Shown here: piece by piece, positions 19,094 to 28,710 of the stretch | How positions within the stretch are numbered: the first letter of the stretch is position 1 | How the letters are laid out: every line of letters begins with the position of its first letter | Source of the DNA: Pseudomonas sp. PSKL.D1 | Lineage (GTDB): Bacteria > Pseudomonadota > Gammaproteobacteria > Pseudomonadales > Pseudomonadaceae | DNA length: 64,000 nt | Assembly (NCBI RefSeq): GCF_028898945.1 | Contig: NZ_CP118607.1 | Coordinates: 5,380,001 to 5,444,000, forward strand | Direction: 5' to 3' | The notes under the pieces: model-generated | The model's input: the letters and a program-made list of their open reading frames with translations, nothing else | The model's database searches: none | What the model was told of the DNA's origin: nothing | Made by a program: the position numbers and the translations under genes

Positions 19094-19753
19094 TCAGAAA
19101 TTAAGCCGTAAAGCCGTACGCCACAGGTTCTTCAGCGGCGAGCGCCAGTGCTTGCGCCAGTTCTTTTCCCACCAGGCATCTTCATTGCGCACCACGGTTT
19201 CCAGGTCACTGCCAGTGACGCAGGCCGCATGCTGGCGGAACATCATCGGGAACACGCAATGCTGCTTGATGCGGTGCTTGAACATGACATCGACAGGCTG
19301 GCCGTCGTAGGGAGTGTTGGCGAGAATCTGGCAGCCCTCGCGGGAGAGCACGTAGGCATGCAACGCCACTACGCGGCCGCGGGCAATGAACGGGAACCAG
19401 GTCAGCCAGGTTCGCCCCATGCTGTAACCCAAGTGCAAGGCCTGAAAGCGGCGGCTACGCATGAAGCGGTTGATCCAGCGAACGCGCTCGGGCTTGAGCT
19501 CGTCCGGGTACACCATCACGTCGTCCTCAAAGATCAGGACGCGCTCAAACCCCTGATCAAGCGCCAGCCGTGCCAGCTGCTGGTGTGACTCGTAGCAACC
19601 TTGCACCGGGTCGCGGTGCTTCTCAACAAGGTGAAATTGCACAGGGTTGGCGATCAGGCCTGCGATGGTCGAGTTGAACAATTCGCGCCGATCATCACGG
19701 TTCGCAAGGGAAATGCAGTACACGGCATCGACTTCAAAACGGACATTCTTCAC
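19094..19753 (-). CDS. Glycosyltransferase family 25 (LPS-type) protein
   Basis: The 219-residue protein reads KNVRFEVDAVYCISLANRDDR at the start, with the GT25 DxR region and a metal-binding EDDVMV motif (FEDDVMVYPDEL). GT25 members add galactose or other sugars in lipooligosaccharide synthesis. I prefer GTG 19753, which has AAGG nine bases upstream; a TTG at 19774 would add seven residues. It lies 54 bp upstream of the serine-acetyltransferase-like gene on the same strand and is divergent from the Lrp-type regulator. Confidence 0.85.
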   Translation of the reverse strand: MKNVRFEVDAVYCISLANRDDRRELFNSTIAGLIANPVQFHLVEKHRDPVQGCYESHQQLARLALDQGFERVLIFEDDVMVYPDELKPERVRWINRFMRSRRFQALHLGYSMGRTWLTWFPFIARGRVVALHAYVLSREGCQILANTPYDGQPVDVMFKHRIKQHCVFPMMFRQHAACVTGSDLETVVRNEDAWWEKNWRKHWRSPLKNLWRTALRLNF

Positions 19754-19909
19754 TTCAGCGAACCTTGAAAACAATTCTGCCTGGCTGGCAACGACTGGCC
19801 GCGAATCATACGGGGCTGTCGCAGCAGCATAAAGCCATCATCGCGACAGGATTGTTGTAAAACGTAAACGCCGGTGGCTAGGCTAGCGGGCCCATCACCG
19901 AGACTAACC

Positions 19910-20362
19910 ATGACTGAAGCTCGCCCGATCACCCTCGACGAAATCGACCGCCAGCTGATTGCCCTGCTGCAGATCAACGCCCGCGAAAGCGTCGCCACCC
20001 TCGCCCGCCAACTGGGTATCGCGCGGACCACGGTCAACTCGCGCCTGGCGAGGCTGGAAAAAGGCAAGGTCATCACCGGTTATGGCGTACGCCTGGGCCA
20101 GCGTTTGATCGACGGCGGCTTGCAGGCCTATGTGGGGATCAAAGTGCAGCCTCGCTCCGGCAAGGAAGTGGTCAGGCGCCTGAGTGCAATGGGCCAGGTG
20201 CAGCAGCTGTGCGCGGTGAGTGGCGAGTTTGACTATGTGGCGTGGTTGCGCAGCGACTCACCCGAGCAACTGGACCAGTTGCTGGACCAGATAGGCAATG
20301 TCGAGGGGGTCGAGAAGACGACGACGTCGATCATCCTGAGCAGCAAGGTGGATCGCGGTTAG
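19910..20362 (+). CDS. Lrp/AsnC family transcriptional regulator
   Basis: The 150-residue protein has an N-terminal winged HTH (LDEIDRQLIALLQINARESVATLARQL, then RTTVNSRLARLE) and a C-terminal RAM ligand-sensing domain. I chose ATG 19910 (MTEARPITLDE) over an upstream in-frame start at 19874. It sits just before davB on the same strand. In P. putida a regulator of this kind precedes davBA, so it probably responds to lysine or a catabolite and controls davBA. Confidence 0.92.
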   Translation: MTEARPITLDEIDRQLIALLQINARESVATLARQLGIARTTVNSRLARLEKGKVITGYGVRLGQRLIDGGLQAYVGIKVQPRSGKEVVRRLSAMGQVQQLCAVSGEFDYVAWLRSDSPEQLDQLLDQIGNVEGVEKTTTSIILSSKVDRG

Positions 20363-20389
20363 TCCCAGCCCAAGGCATAGCTCTCGTCA

Positions 20390-20414
20390 AAAATGATATT
20401 TCGTTCGTCATTTT
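20390..20414. promoter_or_regulatory. AAAATGA-N11-TCATTTT inverted repeat upstream of davB
   Basis: Perfect 7-bp arms at 20390-20396 and 20408-20414 flank an 11-bp spacer in an AT-rich stretch, unlike the surrounding GC-rich DNA. AT-rich dyads in this spacing range are typical of Lrp/AsnC operators. A TATACT at 20497-20502 could be the davB -10 box. Confidence 0.5.
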
Positions 20415-20544
20415 GATCAAACTAAAGTCAATACGTCACCACTTTGCACCTTAATTACGAAAACTCCGCCGCCTAAAATGACCTGCAGCCATCTCCTATA
20501 CTCAGGCTCCGCTACCCGCGCAGCCGCTCTGGCAAGGTCATTCC

Positions 20545-22227
20545 ATGAACAAGAACAACCGCCACCCCGCCGACGGCAAAAAGCCCATCACCATCTTCGG
20601 CCCGGACTTCCCGTTTGCCTTTGACGACTGGCTGGAACACCCGGCGGGCCTGGGCAGCATCCCGCTTGAACGCCAGGGTGAAGAGGTTGCGATTGTCGGG
20701 GCAGGCATAGCAGGCCTGGTCGCTGCCTACGAACTGATGAAACTGGGCCTCAGGCCCGTGGTGTACGAGGCCTCCAAACTGGGTGGCCGCCTGCGATCAC
20801 AGGCGTTCAACGGCACTGATGGCATCATCGCCGAGCTTGGCGGCATGCGCTTCCCGGTGTCATCCACCGCCTTCTATCACTACGTGGATAAGCTCGGCCT
20901 GGAAACTAAACCCTTCCCCAACCCCTTGACCGCCGCCTCCGGCAGCACGGTGATCGACCTGGAAGGGCAAACGTACTACGCCGAAAAGGTCAGCGACCTG
21001 CCCAAGCTGTTCCACGAAGTGGCTGACGCCTGGGCCGACGCACTGGAAAGCGGTGCCCAGTTCGCTGACATCCAGCAGGCGATCCGCGACCGTGACGTGC
21101 CGCGCCTGAAGGCGCTCTGGAACAAACTGGTGCCGTTGTGGGACGACCGCACTTTCTACGATTTTGTTGCCACCTCGCGTTCGTTCGCTCAGCTGAGCTT
21201 CCAGCACCGGGAGGTGTTCGGCCAAGTCGGCTTCGGCACCGGCGGCTGGGACTCGGACTTCCCCAACTCCATGCTGGAAATCTTCCGCGTGGTAATGACC
21301 AACTGCGATGATCACCAACACCTGATCGTCGGCGGTGTGGAGCAGGTACCGCAAGGCATCTGGCGCCATGTGCCGCAACGATGCGCTCACTGGCCTGAAG
21401 GCACCAGCCTGAGCTCGCTGCATGGCGGCGCGCCACGTACGGGTGTAAAGCGAATCGCCCGGGCCGCCGATGGCCGCCTGGCAGTGACTGACAACTGGGG
21501 TGACACCCGCCATTACGGCGCCGTGCTGGCCACCTGCCAAAGCTGGCTGCTGACCACCCAGATCGACTGCGAAGAGTCGCTGTTCTCGCAAAAAATGTGG
21601 ATGGCCCTGGACCGCACCCGCTACATGCAGTCGTCAAAAACCTTCGTCATGGTCGACAGGCCGTTCTGGAAGGACAAAGACCCGCACACCGGCCGCGACC
21701 TGATGAGCATGACCCTCACTGATCGCCTGACGCGCGGCACGTACCTGTTCGACAACGGTGACGACAAGCCGGGGGTGATCTGCCTGTCGTACGCATGGAT
21801 GAGCGACGCACTGAAGATGCTGCCGCACCCAGTGGAAAAGCGCGTACAACTGGCCCTGGATGCATTGAAAAAGATCTACCCGAAAACCGACATCGCCGGG
21901 CATATCATCGGCGACCCGATCACCATTTCCTGGGAAGCCGACCCGCACTTCCTTGGCGCCTTCAAAGGTGCCTTACCCGGCCATTACCGTTACAACCAGC
22001 GCATGTACGCGCACTTCATGCAGCAAGACATGCCCGCCGAGCAACGTGGCATGTTCATCGCGGGCGATGACGTGTCGTGGACACCCGCCTGGGTGGAGGG
22101 CGCCGTGCAGACCTCGTTGAATGCCGTGTGGGGTATCATGAACCACTTTGGTGGCCGCACCCACCCGGACAACCCGGGCCCTGGCGACGTGTTCGACGAG
22201 ATCGGGCCGATTGCCCTGGCCGACTGA
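20545..22227 (+). CDS. davB: L-lysine 2-monooxygenase (flavin amine oxidase family)
   Basis: DavB oxidatively decarboxylates L-lysine to 5-aminovaleramide. The 560-residue length and the neighbours match P. putida DavB. The FAD-binding Rossmann motif VAIVGAGIAGLVAAYELMKL is at about residues 49-68, followed by ELGGMRFP, and near the end FIAGDDVSWTPAWVEGAVQT. The closest relatives in sequence type are tryptophan 2-monooxygenases (IaaM), so substrate assignment rests on the davA neighbour. davA starts 14 bases after its stop with a strong AGGAGG. Confidence 0.92.
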   Translation: MNKNNRHPADGKKPITIFGPDFPFAFDDWLEHPAGLGSIPLERQGEEVAIVGAGIAGLVAAYELMKLGLRPVVYEASKLGGRLRSQAFNGTDGIIAELGGMRFPVSSTAFYHYVDKLGLETKPFPNPLTAASGSTVIDLEGQTYYAEKVSDLPKLFHEVADAWADALESGAQFADIQQAIRDRDVPRLKALWNKLVPLWDDRTFYDFVATSRSFAQLSFQHREVFGQVGFGTGGWDSDFPNSMLEIFRVVMTNCDDHQHLIVGGVEQVPQGIWRHVPQRCAHWPEGTSLSSLHGGAPRTGVKRIARAADGRLAVTDNWGDTRHYGAVLATCQSWLLTTQIDCEESLFSQKMWMALDRTRYMQSSKTFVMVDRPFWKDKDPHTGRDLMSMTLTDRLTRGTYLFDNGDDKPGVICLSYAWMSDALKMLPHPVEKRVQLALDALKKIYPKTDIAGHIIGDPITISWEADPHFLGAFKGALPGHYRYNQRMYAHFMQQDMPAEQRGMFIAGDDVSWTPAWVEGAVQTSLNAVWGIMNHFGGRTHPDNPGPGDVFDEIGPIALAD

Positions 22228-22241
22228 CACCAGGAGGCAAC

Positions 22242-23036
22242 ATGCGCATCGCTCTGTACCAAGGCACCCCGCAACCGCTGGACGTGCCTGGCAACCTGCA
22301 ACGGCTGCGCCACCGGGCGCACCTGGCTGCCGAGCAGGGTGCGCAGTTGCTGGTGTGCCCGGAAATGTTCCTGAGCGGCTACAACATCGGTTTGGCGCAC
22401 GTCGAGCGCCTGGCCGAGGCCGAAGATGGCCCATCGGCCATGGAGGTGGTCGAGATTGCCCAGGCGCACCGCATCGCGATTGTCTACGGCTACCCGGAGC
22501 GCGGCGAAGACGGCGCGATCTACAACAGCGTGCAATTGATCGACGCCCATGGCCGCAGCCTGTGCAACTACCGCAAGACGCATTTGTTTGGCGAACTGGA
22601 CCGGTCGATGTTCAGCGCGGGGGCGGATCATTTTCCTGTTGTGGAGTTTGAAGGCTGGAAGGTCGGGCTGCTGATCTGCTACGACATTGAGTTCCCGGAA
22701 AACGCTCGGCGCCTGGCGTTGAACGGTGCCGAGCTGATCCTGGTGCCCACGGCCAACATGGCGCCTTACGACTTCGTCTGCCAGGTAACCGTGCGCTCAC
22801 GGGCGCAGGAAAATCAGTGCTACCTGGTGTACGCCAACTACTGTGGCGCGGAAGGCGAAATCCAGTACTGCGGGCAAAGCAGCATCATCGGGCCGGATGG
22901 CGGTGTACTGGCCATGGCTGAGCGGGAAGAGTGCCAGTTGCAGGCAGAGCTGAAGCGCGAAACCCTGATGAAAGGGCGTGAGGCATTTCCCTATTTGAAG
23001 GACCTGCGTCAAGAGCTGCATCTGCGCAGAAGCTGA
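22242..23036 (+). CDS. davA: 5-aminovaleramide amidohydrolase (nitrilase superfamily)
   Basis: DavA hydrolyses 5-aminovaleramide to 5-aminovalerate and ammonia. The 264-residue protein carries the nitrilase triad: Glu41 (CPEMFLSGYN), Lys112 (YRKTHLFGELD) and Cys146 (LLICYDIEFPENAR). The start at 22242 has AGGAGG at ideal spacing. It follows davB in one operon. Further conversion of 5-aminovalerate (davT, davD) is not encoded in this window. pqqF follows after eight bases, so read-through into pqq is possible. Confidence 0.93.
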   Translation: MRIALYQGTPQPLDVPGNLQRLRHRAHLAAEQGAQLLVCPEMFLSGYNIGLAHVERLAEAEDGPSAMEVVEIAQAHRIAIVYGYPERGEDGAIYNSVQLIDAHGRSLCNYRKTHLFGELDRSMFSAGADHFPVVEFEGWKVGLLICYDIEFPENARRLALNGAELILVPTANMAPYDFVCQVTVRSRAQENQCYLVYANYCGAEGEIQYCGQSSIIGPDGGVLAMAEREECQLQAELKRETLMKGREAFPYLKDLRQELHLRRS

Positions 23037-23044
23037 GACTGAAC

Positions 23045-25327
23045 ATGCGTCACACCACCCGCCACATCACACTCGCCAGCGGCCTGCAACTGAGCCTGCG
23101 CCACGCCCCGCACCTCAAGCGTGCGGCCGCCGCCCTGCGGGTGCATGCTGGTAGCCACGATGCACCGGCCAAATGGCCTGGCCTGGCACATTTCCTTGAG
23201 CATCTGTTCTTCCTTGGCACTGCGCGCTTCCCGCTGGAAGACGGCCTGATGCGCTACGTCCAGGCAGTAGGTGGCCAGGTCAATGCCAGCACGCGCGAGC
23301 GCACTACCGATTTTTTCTTCGAGGTGCCACCCACCAGCCTGGCCGGTGGCCTGGAGCGCCTGTGCCAGATGCTGACCTCGCCAGACCTTGGCATCGATCG
23401 CCAGCGCCGTGAGCGCGAGGTGATTCACGCCGAGTTCATCGCTTGGTCACGCAACCCGCAGGCGCAACTGCAATTCGCCCGGTTGCAGTCAGCAGCACCC
23501 GGCCATCCGCTTAGCGGTTTCCATGCGGGTAACCGCTACTCGCTACCGTTGCAGGATGCGGCCTTTCAAGAGGCCCTCGCAGGTTTTCACCAGCGCTACT
23601 ACCAGGGTGGCCAGATCACCCTGAGCCTTTGCGGCCCGCAATGCCTGGACGAACTGGAGCAGCTTGGCAAAGCGTACGCGGAGCAATTCGTCGCGGGCGA
23701 GCGCGTTACCCAATTGCCACCGCCCCCCTTGGCGAGTACGGCATCTGGCTTGGTGTTCACCCACAATGCCCTCCCGGCAGGTGCAGAACAGGCACTTGAG
23801 TTGCTGATCGCCTACCTGAGCGATAGCAGGCCCGGCAGTTGGTTGAATGCGGTCCAGCAACGTGGCTGGGTGCGAGATTTCACCCCTGAATCGCTCTATG
23901 CCTTCGCTGGGCAAATGCTGTGGCACGTCGGCCTGCAACTGACCTCTGACGACTTTTTAGACGAGGCTCAAGCCCTGCTGAACGGCTGGTTCGGCTTCAT
24001 TCGGCAGTGCGACCCGGCCCAACTGAACGCCGGCTTCGGTGTGTTGCAGCTCAGCCGCGAACACTGCGCCAGTGCGCTTGAGCTGGCCCGCCGTGATGGC
24101 ACAAACCAACCCTTCGCGGCACTGGATGCCCAAGGCCTGCATGCCCTGAAAGTACTGCTCGACAGCCTGCCATACCGTGAGCACGGGCAATGGCAGTTGC
24201 CGCCAGCAGAGCCTTTGCTGAGTACCGACCTGCCATCGCAAAGGGATCGACGCCAACCAGCCGCACTGGCGGTGAGCCAACAACTTCCCGCCGCTCGCCA
24301 GCATGCCGCGCTGTACCTTCGATGGCAGGTGAAATCACCCGTACGCAAAGCCTTGTTCGAAGTACTCGAACACACGCTGCAGCCACTGCAGCAGCGGTGC
24401 CAGCGCGCCTCGCTGCAATTGCAATTCAGCGCCATGGGCGATCACTGGCAATTGCGCTGCAGCGGTATGCCTGCTGGCGTAATTCGGGCCGTTGATGAGG
24501 CGCTGACCTGTTTGCAGTCTCCTATCAACTGGCAACCAACTGGCCATTCAAAGCCCGCGTTGATACCGATCCGAGCATTGCTCCAACAGTTGCCAGCTGC
24601 CATGTGCGGCACGAAGCAGAAGCACTTACCGGCGTCCCGGCCTGACCGGGCGATGCTCGAAGAAGCGTGGTTGAGCAGCCAGTGGCACGGCCTGGCTTCA
24701 GGTTTCGACAACACCTCAATGGAAGCACTGAATGCGGTACTGCAGGGATGCCCAGGCCGGGCCGGCATCCCAATGCCAGTACCCACCTGGCACGGCCGGC
24801 ATTGGTTGCACCAGGAAGTGCCCGGCAGTGAACATGCGCTGCTGCTGTTCTGCCCGCTGCCGCCAGCCAGGCAAGCCGCTGGCCGACTGCTCGCACAGCT
24901 GCTGCAAGGGCCGGTTTACCAACGGTTGCGGGTAGAGCTGCAATTGGGCTATGCGGTATTCAGTACCTTCCGTCAGATAGAAGGCTTGGGTGGCCTGCTG
25001 TTCGGCGTGCAGTCTCCCCATGCCACTCAGGCAGAGATCCTTCAGCACTTACGAGATGTCCTGGCCCGGGGCGCGTCCCTTACTCCAGCCACCCGCACAA
25101 CGCTGGCCGCTCAATACGACGAACCCGCCATGGGCAATGACGACATCGCCGAATGGGCGTGGCAGACACACCTGGCTACACAACCCGACGACCTGCAGGC
25201 GCTACGCAAGTCTATTCTGGGCACAGAGCAAAGCGACATCGACCAATTGTTGCTAGACCTTTTACACGGCAACAGCACCTGGATTTGCCTGGCCAACAGC
25301 GGTGCGCCGGATCTGTCATGGCACTGA
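23045..25327 (+). CDS. pqqF: PQQ biosynthesis protease PqqF (M16 peptidase)
   Basis: This 760-residue zinc protease has the inverted HxxEH site at residues 49-53 (HFLEH) and a downstream EVIHAEF segment with the third ligand. It is thought to cut the PqqA precursor, possibly with another peptidase. It lies immediately upstream of pqqA on the same strand, as in P. putida, whereas in P. aeruginosa pqqF is apart from the main cluster. The start is eight bases after the davA stop. Confidence 0.92.
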   Translation: MRHTTRHITLASGLQLSLRHAPHLKRAAAALRVHAGSHDAPAKWPGLAHFLEHLFFLGTARFPLEDGLMRYVQAVGGQVNASTRERTTDFFFEVPPTSLAGGLERLCQMLTSPDLGIDRQRREREVIHAEFIAWSRNPQAQLQFARLQSAAPGHPLSGFHAGNRYSLPLQDAAFQEALAGFHQRYYQGGQITLSLCGPQCLDELEQLGKAYAEQFVAGERVTQLPPPPLASTASGLVFTHNALPAGAEQALELLIAYLSDSRPGSWLNAVQQRGWVRDFTPESLYAFAGQMLWHVGLQLTSDDFLDEAQALLNGWFGFIRQCDPAQLNAGFGVLQLSREHCASALELARRDGTNQPFAALDAQGLHALKVLLDSLPYREHGQWQLPPAEPLLSTDLPSQRDRRQPAALAVSQQLPAARQHAALYLRWQVKSPVRKALFEVLEHTLQPLQQRCQRASLQLQFSAMGDHWQLRCSGMPAGVIRAVDEALTCLQSPINWQPTGHSKPALIPIRALLQQLPAAMCGTKQKHLPASRPDRAMLEEAWLSSQWHGLASGFDNTSMEALNAVLQGCPGRAGIPMPVPTWHGRHWLHQEVPGSEHALLLFCPLPPARQAAGRLLAQLLQGPVYQRLRVELQLGYAVFSTFRQIEGLGGLLFGVQSPHATQAEILQHLRDVLARGASLTPATRTTLAAQYDEPAMGNDDIAEWAWQTHLATQPDDLQALRKSILGTEQSDIDQLLLDLLHGNSTWICLANSGAPDLSWH

Positions 25328-25493
25328 GCTGCTGTGATTATTACTTTTCATGCAATGGCCCTTATCAAAGAATTAACCTTTCGGTACACAGAATTCTTGT
25401 AAGATAACGCTATCTCAGCCTACGGAACCTCTGGCCCGAGGCGTGACCCAATTTGTAGCTGAACCACCCACCCCATCCGGAAGGAGAAAGCCC

Positions 25494-25565
25494 ATGTGGA
25501 CCAAACCTGCATACACTGACCTGCGTATCGGCTTCGAAGTCACCATGTACTTCGCCAACCGCTAA
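25494..25565 (+). CDS. pqqA: PQQ precursor peptide PqqA
   Basis: The 23-residue peptide [20 protein letters not shown] followed by ANR supplies the backbone of pyrroloquinoline quinone. The crosslinked Glu15 and Tyr19 are present in the E-V-T-M-Y motif. A strong AAGGAG lies seven bases upstream of ATG 25494. The gene has its own upstream region of about 165 bp and is followed by a hairpin, consistent with high-level expression compared with pqqB-E. Confidence 0.97.
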
Positions 25566-25582
25566 GCCCTGCTTGCGGTTCG

Positions 25583-25614
25583 ACGCCTCGGTCCGCCGGG
25601 GCGTTTTTGTTTTT
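25583..25614 (+). terminator. Attenuator hairpin between pqqA and pqqB
   Basis: ACGCCTCGG-TCC-GCCGGGGCGT forms a GC-rich stem ending at 25603, followed by TTTTGTTTTT. It lies 18 bases after pqqA. It probably stops most transcripts so that the precursor peptide is made in excess of the enzymes. Confidence 0.75.
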
Positions 25615-25641
25615 CGGATACGGCCAGGAGCGTGAGCAGCC

Positions 25642-26553
25642 ATGTACATCCAGATTCTCGGTTCCGCCGCCGGCGGAGGCTTCCCGCAGTGGAACTGCAA
25701 CTGCGTCAACTGCAAGGGCTACCGCGATGGCACCTTGCGCGCCACCGCGCGTACCCAGTCGTCGATCGCTCTGTCCGATGACGGTGAGCACTGGATCCTG
25801 TGCAACGCTTCGCCCGATATCCGTGCACAGCTGCAAGCCTTCGCGCCCATGCAGCCAGCCCGGGCCCTGCGCGACACCGGCATCAATGCCATCGTGCTGC
25901 TCGACAGCCAGATCGACCACACCACCGGCCTGCTCAGCCTGCGCGAGGGCTGCCCGCATCAGGTCTGGTGCACCGACATGGTCCACCAGGACCTGACCAC
26001 CGGTTTTCCGCTGTTCAACATGCTCAGCCACTGGAACGGTGGCCTGCAGTGGAACCGCATCGAGCTGGAAGGCAGCTTCGTCATTGCTGCATGCCCTAAC
26101 CTGCGGTTCACCCCGTTCCCCCTGCGTAGCGCCGCACCGCCCTACTCGCCGCACCGCTTCGACCCACACCCTGGTGACAACCTGGGCCTGCTGGTCGAGG
26201 ACACCCGTACCGGCGGCAAACTGTTTTACGCCCCCGGCCTGGGCCAGGTCGACGACAAACTGCTGACGATGATGCACGACGCCGACTGCCTGCTGGTGGA
26301 CGGCACGCTGTGGGAAGACGACGAGATGCAGCGTCGTGGCGTCGGCACCCGCACCGGCCGCGAGATGGGCCACCTGGCACAGAACGGCCCTGGCGGTATG
26401 CTCGAAGTGCTGGACGGCTTTCCACGTCAGCGCAAGGTGCTAATCCACATCAACAACACCAACCCGATCCTCGACGAAGACTCTGCGGAGCGTGCCGAAG
26501 TGCAGCGCCGCGGCGTGGAAGTGGCCTTCGACGGCATGAGCATCGAGTTGTAA
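25642..26553 (+). CDS. pqqB: PQQ biosynthesis protein PqqB (metallo-beta-lactamase fold)
   Basis: The 303-residue protein starts [19 protein letters not shown] and carries the altered metallo-beta-lactamase motifs of PqqB ([32 protein letters not shown]). In other species PqqB has been implicated in hydroxylating the tyrosine ring of the intermediate. The pqqC start follows by nine bases with AAGGAGG. Confidence 0.96.
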   Translation: MYIQILGSAAGGGFPQWNCNCVNCKGYRDGTLRATARTQSSIALSDDGEHWILCNASPDIRAQLQAFAPMQPARALRDTGINAIVLLDSQIDHTTGLLSLREGCPHQVWCTDMVHQDLTTGFPLFNMLSHWNGGLQWNRIELEGSFVIAACPNLRFTPFPLRSAAPPYSPHRFDPHPGDNLGLLVEDTRTGGKLFYAPGLGQVDDKLLTMMHDADCLLVDGTLWEDDEMQRRGVGTRTGREMGHLAQNGPGGMLEVLDGFPRQRKVLIHINNTNPILDEDSAERAEVQRRGVEVAFDGMSIEL

Positions 26554-26562
26554 GGAGGCGCC

Positions 26563-27318
26563 ATGAGCGACGCACTGCCAATGTCCCCCGCCGAGTTCGA
26601 ACAGGCCTTGCGCGCCAAAGGCGCGTATTACCACATCCACCACCCGTATCACGTGGCGATGTACGAAGGCCGTGCCACCCGTGAGCAGATCCAGGGCTGG
26701 GTCGCCAACCGCTTCTATTACCAGGTGAACATCCCGCTGAAGGATGCCGCCATCCTGGCCAACTGCCCGGACCGCGAAGTACGCCGCGAGTGGATCCAGC
26801 GCCTGCTCGACCACGATGGCGCCCCCGGTGAGGACGGTGGCATCGAGGCATGGTTGCGGCTCGGCCAGGCCGTGGGCCTGGACCCGGACCAACTGCGCTC
26901 CCAGGAACTGGTGCTGCCCGGCGTACGCTTTGCCGTGGACGCCTATGTCAACTTCGCCCGCCGCGCCAGCTGGCAAGAGGCCGCCAGCAGCTCGCTGACC
27001 GAGCTGTTCGCCCCGCAAATCCACCAGTCGCGCCTGGACAGCTGGCCCCAGCACTACCCTTGGATCGACCCGGCCGGCTACGAGTACTTCCGCACCCGCC
27101 TGGGCCAGGCGCGGCGTGACGTGGAGCACGGCCTGACGATCACCCTGCAGCACTACACCACGCGGGCCGCCCAGGAGCGTATGCTGGAAATCCTGCAGTT
27201 CAAGCTGGATATCCTCTGGAGCATGCTTGACGCCATGAGCATGGCCTACGAGCTGAACCGCCCGCCCTACCACACCGTCACCCCAGAGCGGGCCTGGCAC
27301 AAGGGGATCGCCCTATGA
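26563..27318 (+). CDS. pqqC: Pyrroloquinoline-quinone synthase PqqC
   Basis: The 251-residue, all-helical, heme-oxygenase-like protein performs the final ring closure and eight-electron oxidation to PQQ without a cofactor. Recognisable blocks are [37 protein letters not shown] and [13 protein letters not shown]. It overlaps pqqD by four bases (ATGA). Confidence 0.97.
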   Translation: MSDALPMSPAEFEQALRAKGAYYHIHHPYHVAMYEGRATREQIQGWVANRFYYQVNIPLKDAAILANCPDREVRREWIQRLLDHDGAPGEDGGIEAWLRLGQAVGLDPDQLRSQELVLPGVRFAVDAYVNFARRASWQEAASSSLTELFAPQIHQSRLDSWPQHYPWIDPAGYEYFRTRLGQARRDVEHGLTITLQHYTTRAAQERMLEILQFKLDILWSMLDAMSMAYELNRPPYHTVTPERAWHKGIAL

Positions 27319-27590
27319 GTTTCGACCGCAAACAAGTACCTAACTGGCGCCCGGGTTACCGCTTCCAGTATGAGCCCGCGCAAAAGGGCCACGTACTGCT
27401 GTACCCCGAGGGCATGATCAAGCTCAACGACAGCGCAGGCCTGATCGGCGGCCTGATCGACGGCGAGCGTGATGTGGCGGCCATCATTGCCGAACTCGAA
27501 CAGCAATACCCTGGTGTGCCCGAAGTCGCCGACGACATCGAGCAATTCATGGAGGTGGCCCGTGGCGAACACTGGATCACCCTCGCCTGA
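27315..27590 (+). CDS. pqqD: PqqA-binding chaperone PqqD
   Basis: The 91-residue protein presents the PqqA peptide to the radical SAM enzyme PqqE. It contains [20 protein letters not shown], the RiPP recognition fold typical of PqqD. It overlaps pqqC by four bases and pqqE by about 29 bases if the GTG at 27562 is used. Confidence 0.95.
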   Translation: MSFDRKQVPNWRPGYRFQYEPAQKGHVLLYPEGMIKLNDSAGLIGGLIDGERDVAAIIAELEQQYPGVPEVADDIEQFMEVARGEHWITLA

Positions 27591-28710
27591 GGTGCCGGTC
27601 GGCCTGCCGCTTTGGCTGCTGGCCGAGCTGACCTACCGCTGCCCGTTGCAGTGCCCTTACTGCTCCAACCCGCTGGACTTCGCCGAGCAGGGCAAAGAGC
27701 TGACCACCGCACAATGGTTCAAGGTGATGGCCGAAGCGCGGGAGATGGGCGCGGCACAAATCGGTTTTTCAGGTGGTGAGCCGCTGGTGCGCCAGGACCT
27801 CGCCGAACTGATCGGTGAGGCCCGCCGCCTGGGCTACTACACCAACCTGATCACTTCCGGCATCGGCCTGACCGAAACCCGCATTGCTGACTTCAAAAAA
27901 GCCGGGCTGGACCACATCCAGATCAGCTTCCAGGCCAGCGACGAGCAGGTGAACAACTTGCTGGCCGGGTCGAAAAAGGCCTTTGCGCAAAAGCTGGAAA
28001 TGGCCCGGGCAGTCAAAGCTCATGGCTACCCGATGGTGCTCAACTTCGTGACTCATCGGCACAACATCGACAAAATCGACCGCATAATCGAGCTGTGCAT
28101 CGCGCTGGAAGCGGATTTCGTGGAACTCGCCACCTGCCAGTTCTATGGCTGGGCGCACCTCAACCGCCTGGGTCTGCTGCCAACCCGCGAACAGCTTGAA
28201 CGCGCCGAACGCATCACCAATGAATACCGCGACAAACTCAAGGCAACGGGCAACCCCTGCAAGCTGATTTTCGTCACCCCCGATTACTACGAAGAACGGC
28301 CCAAGGCCTGCATGAACGGTTGGGGCAGCCTGTTCCTCACCGTGACGCCGGACGGCACTGCCCTGCCCTGCCACGGCGCACGGCAATTGCCGGTGCAGTT
28401 CCCCAACGTGCGCGACCATGACCTGCGGCATATCTGGTACGACTCGTTCGGCTTCAACCGCTTCCGTGGCTACGACTGGATGCCCGAGCCCTGCCGCTCG
28501 TGCGACGAAAAGGAAAAGGACTTCGGCGGCTGCCGCTGCCAGGCCTTCATGCTCACAGGTGATGCCAGCAACGCCGACCCGGTCTGCGCCAAGTCGGCGG
28601 ATCACGGCATCATTCTCAAGGCCCGCGAGGAAGCGCAAACCGCTCAACTCGCCATTGAAGAGATGACCTTCCGCAATGAGCGTAACTCTCGTGTCATCGC
28701 CCGCGGCTGA
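27562..28710 (+). CDS. pqqE: PqqA peptide cyclase PqqE (radical SAM, SPASM)
   Basis: PqqE forms the carbon-carbon bond between Glu and Tyr of PqqA. The protein has 382 residues from GTG 27562, which has GGAGG six bases upstream. A second in-frame GTG at 27592 is possible but has a poor ribosome binding site. The CX3CX2C cluster motif ([11 protein letters not shown]) is near residue 26, and the C-terminal SPASM cysteines are in [19 protein letters not shown]. It overlaps pqqD at its start and the following peptidase gene by 35 bases at its end. Confidence 0.94.
   Translation: MANTGSPSPEVPVGLPLWLLAELTYRCPLQCPYCSNPLDFAEQGKELTTAQWFKVMAEAREMGAAQIGFSGGEPLVRQDLAELIGEARRLGYYTNLITSGIGLTETRIADFKKAGLDHIQISFQASDEQVNNLLAGSKKAFAQKLEMARAVKAHGYPMVLNFVTHRHNIDKIDRIIELCIALEADFVELATCQFYGWAHLNRLGLLPTREQLERAERITNEYRDKLKATGNPCKLIFVTPDYYEERPKACMNGWGSLFLTVTPDGTALPCHGARQLPVQFPNVRDHDLRHIWYDSFGFNRFRGYDWMPEPCRSCDEKEKDFGGCRCQAFMLTGDASNADPVCAKSADHGIILKAREEAQTAQLAIEEMTFRNERNSRVIARG

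Noticed and set aside
27469..27561. Longer PqqE starting at 27469
   Set aside because: The added residues ([11 protein letters not shown]) come from pqqD read in another frame, and the GTG at 27562 has a proper ribosome binding site.
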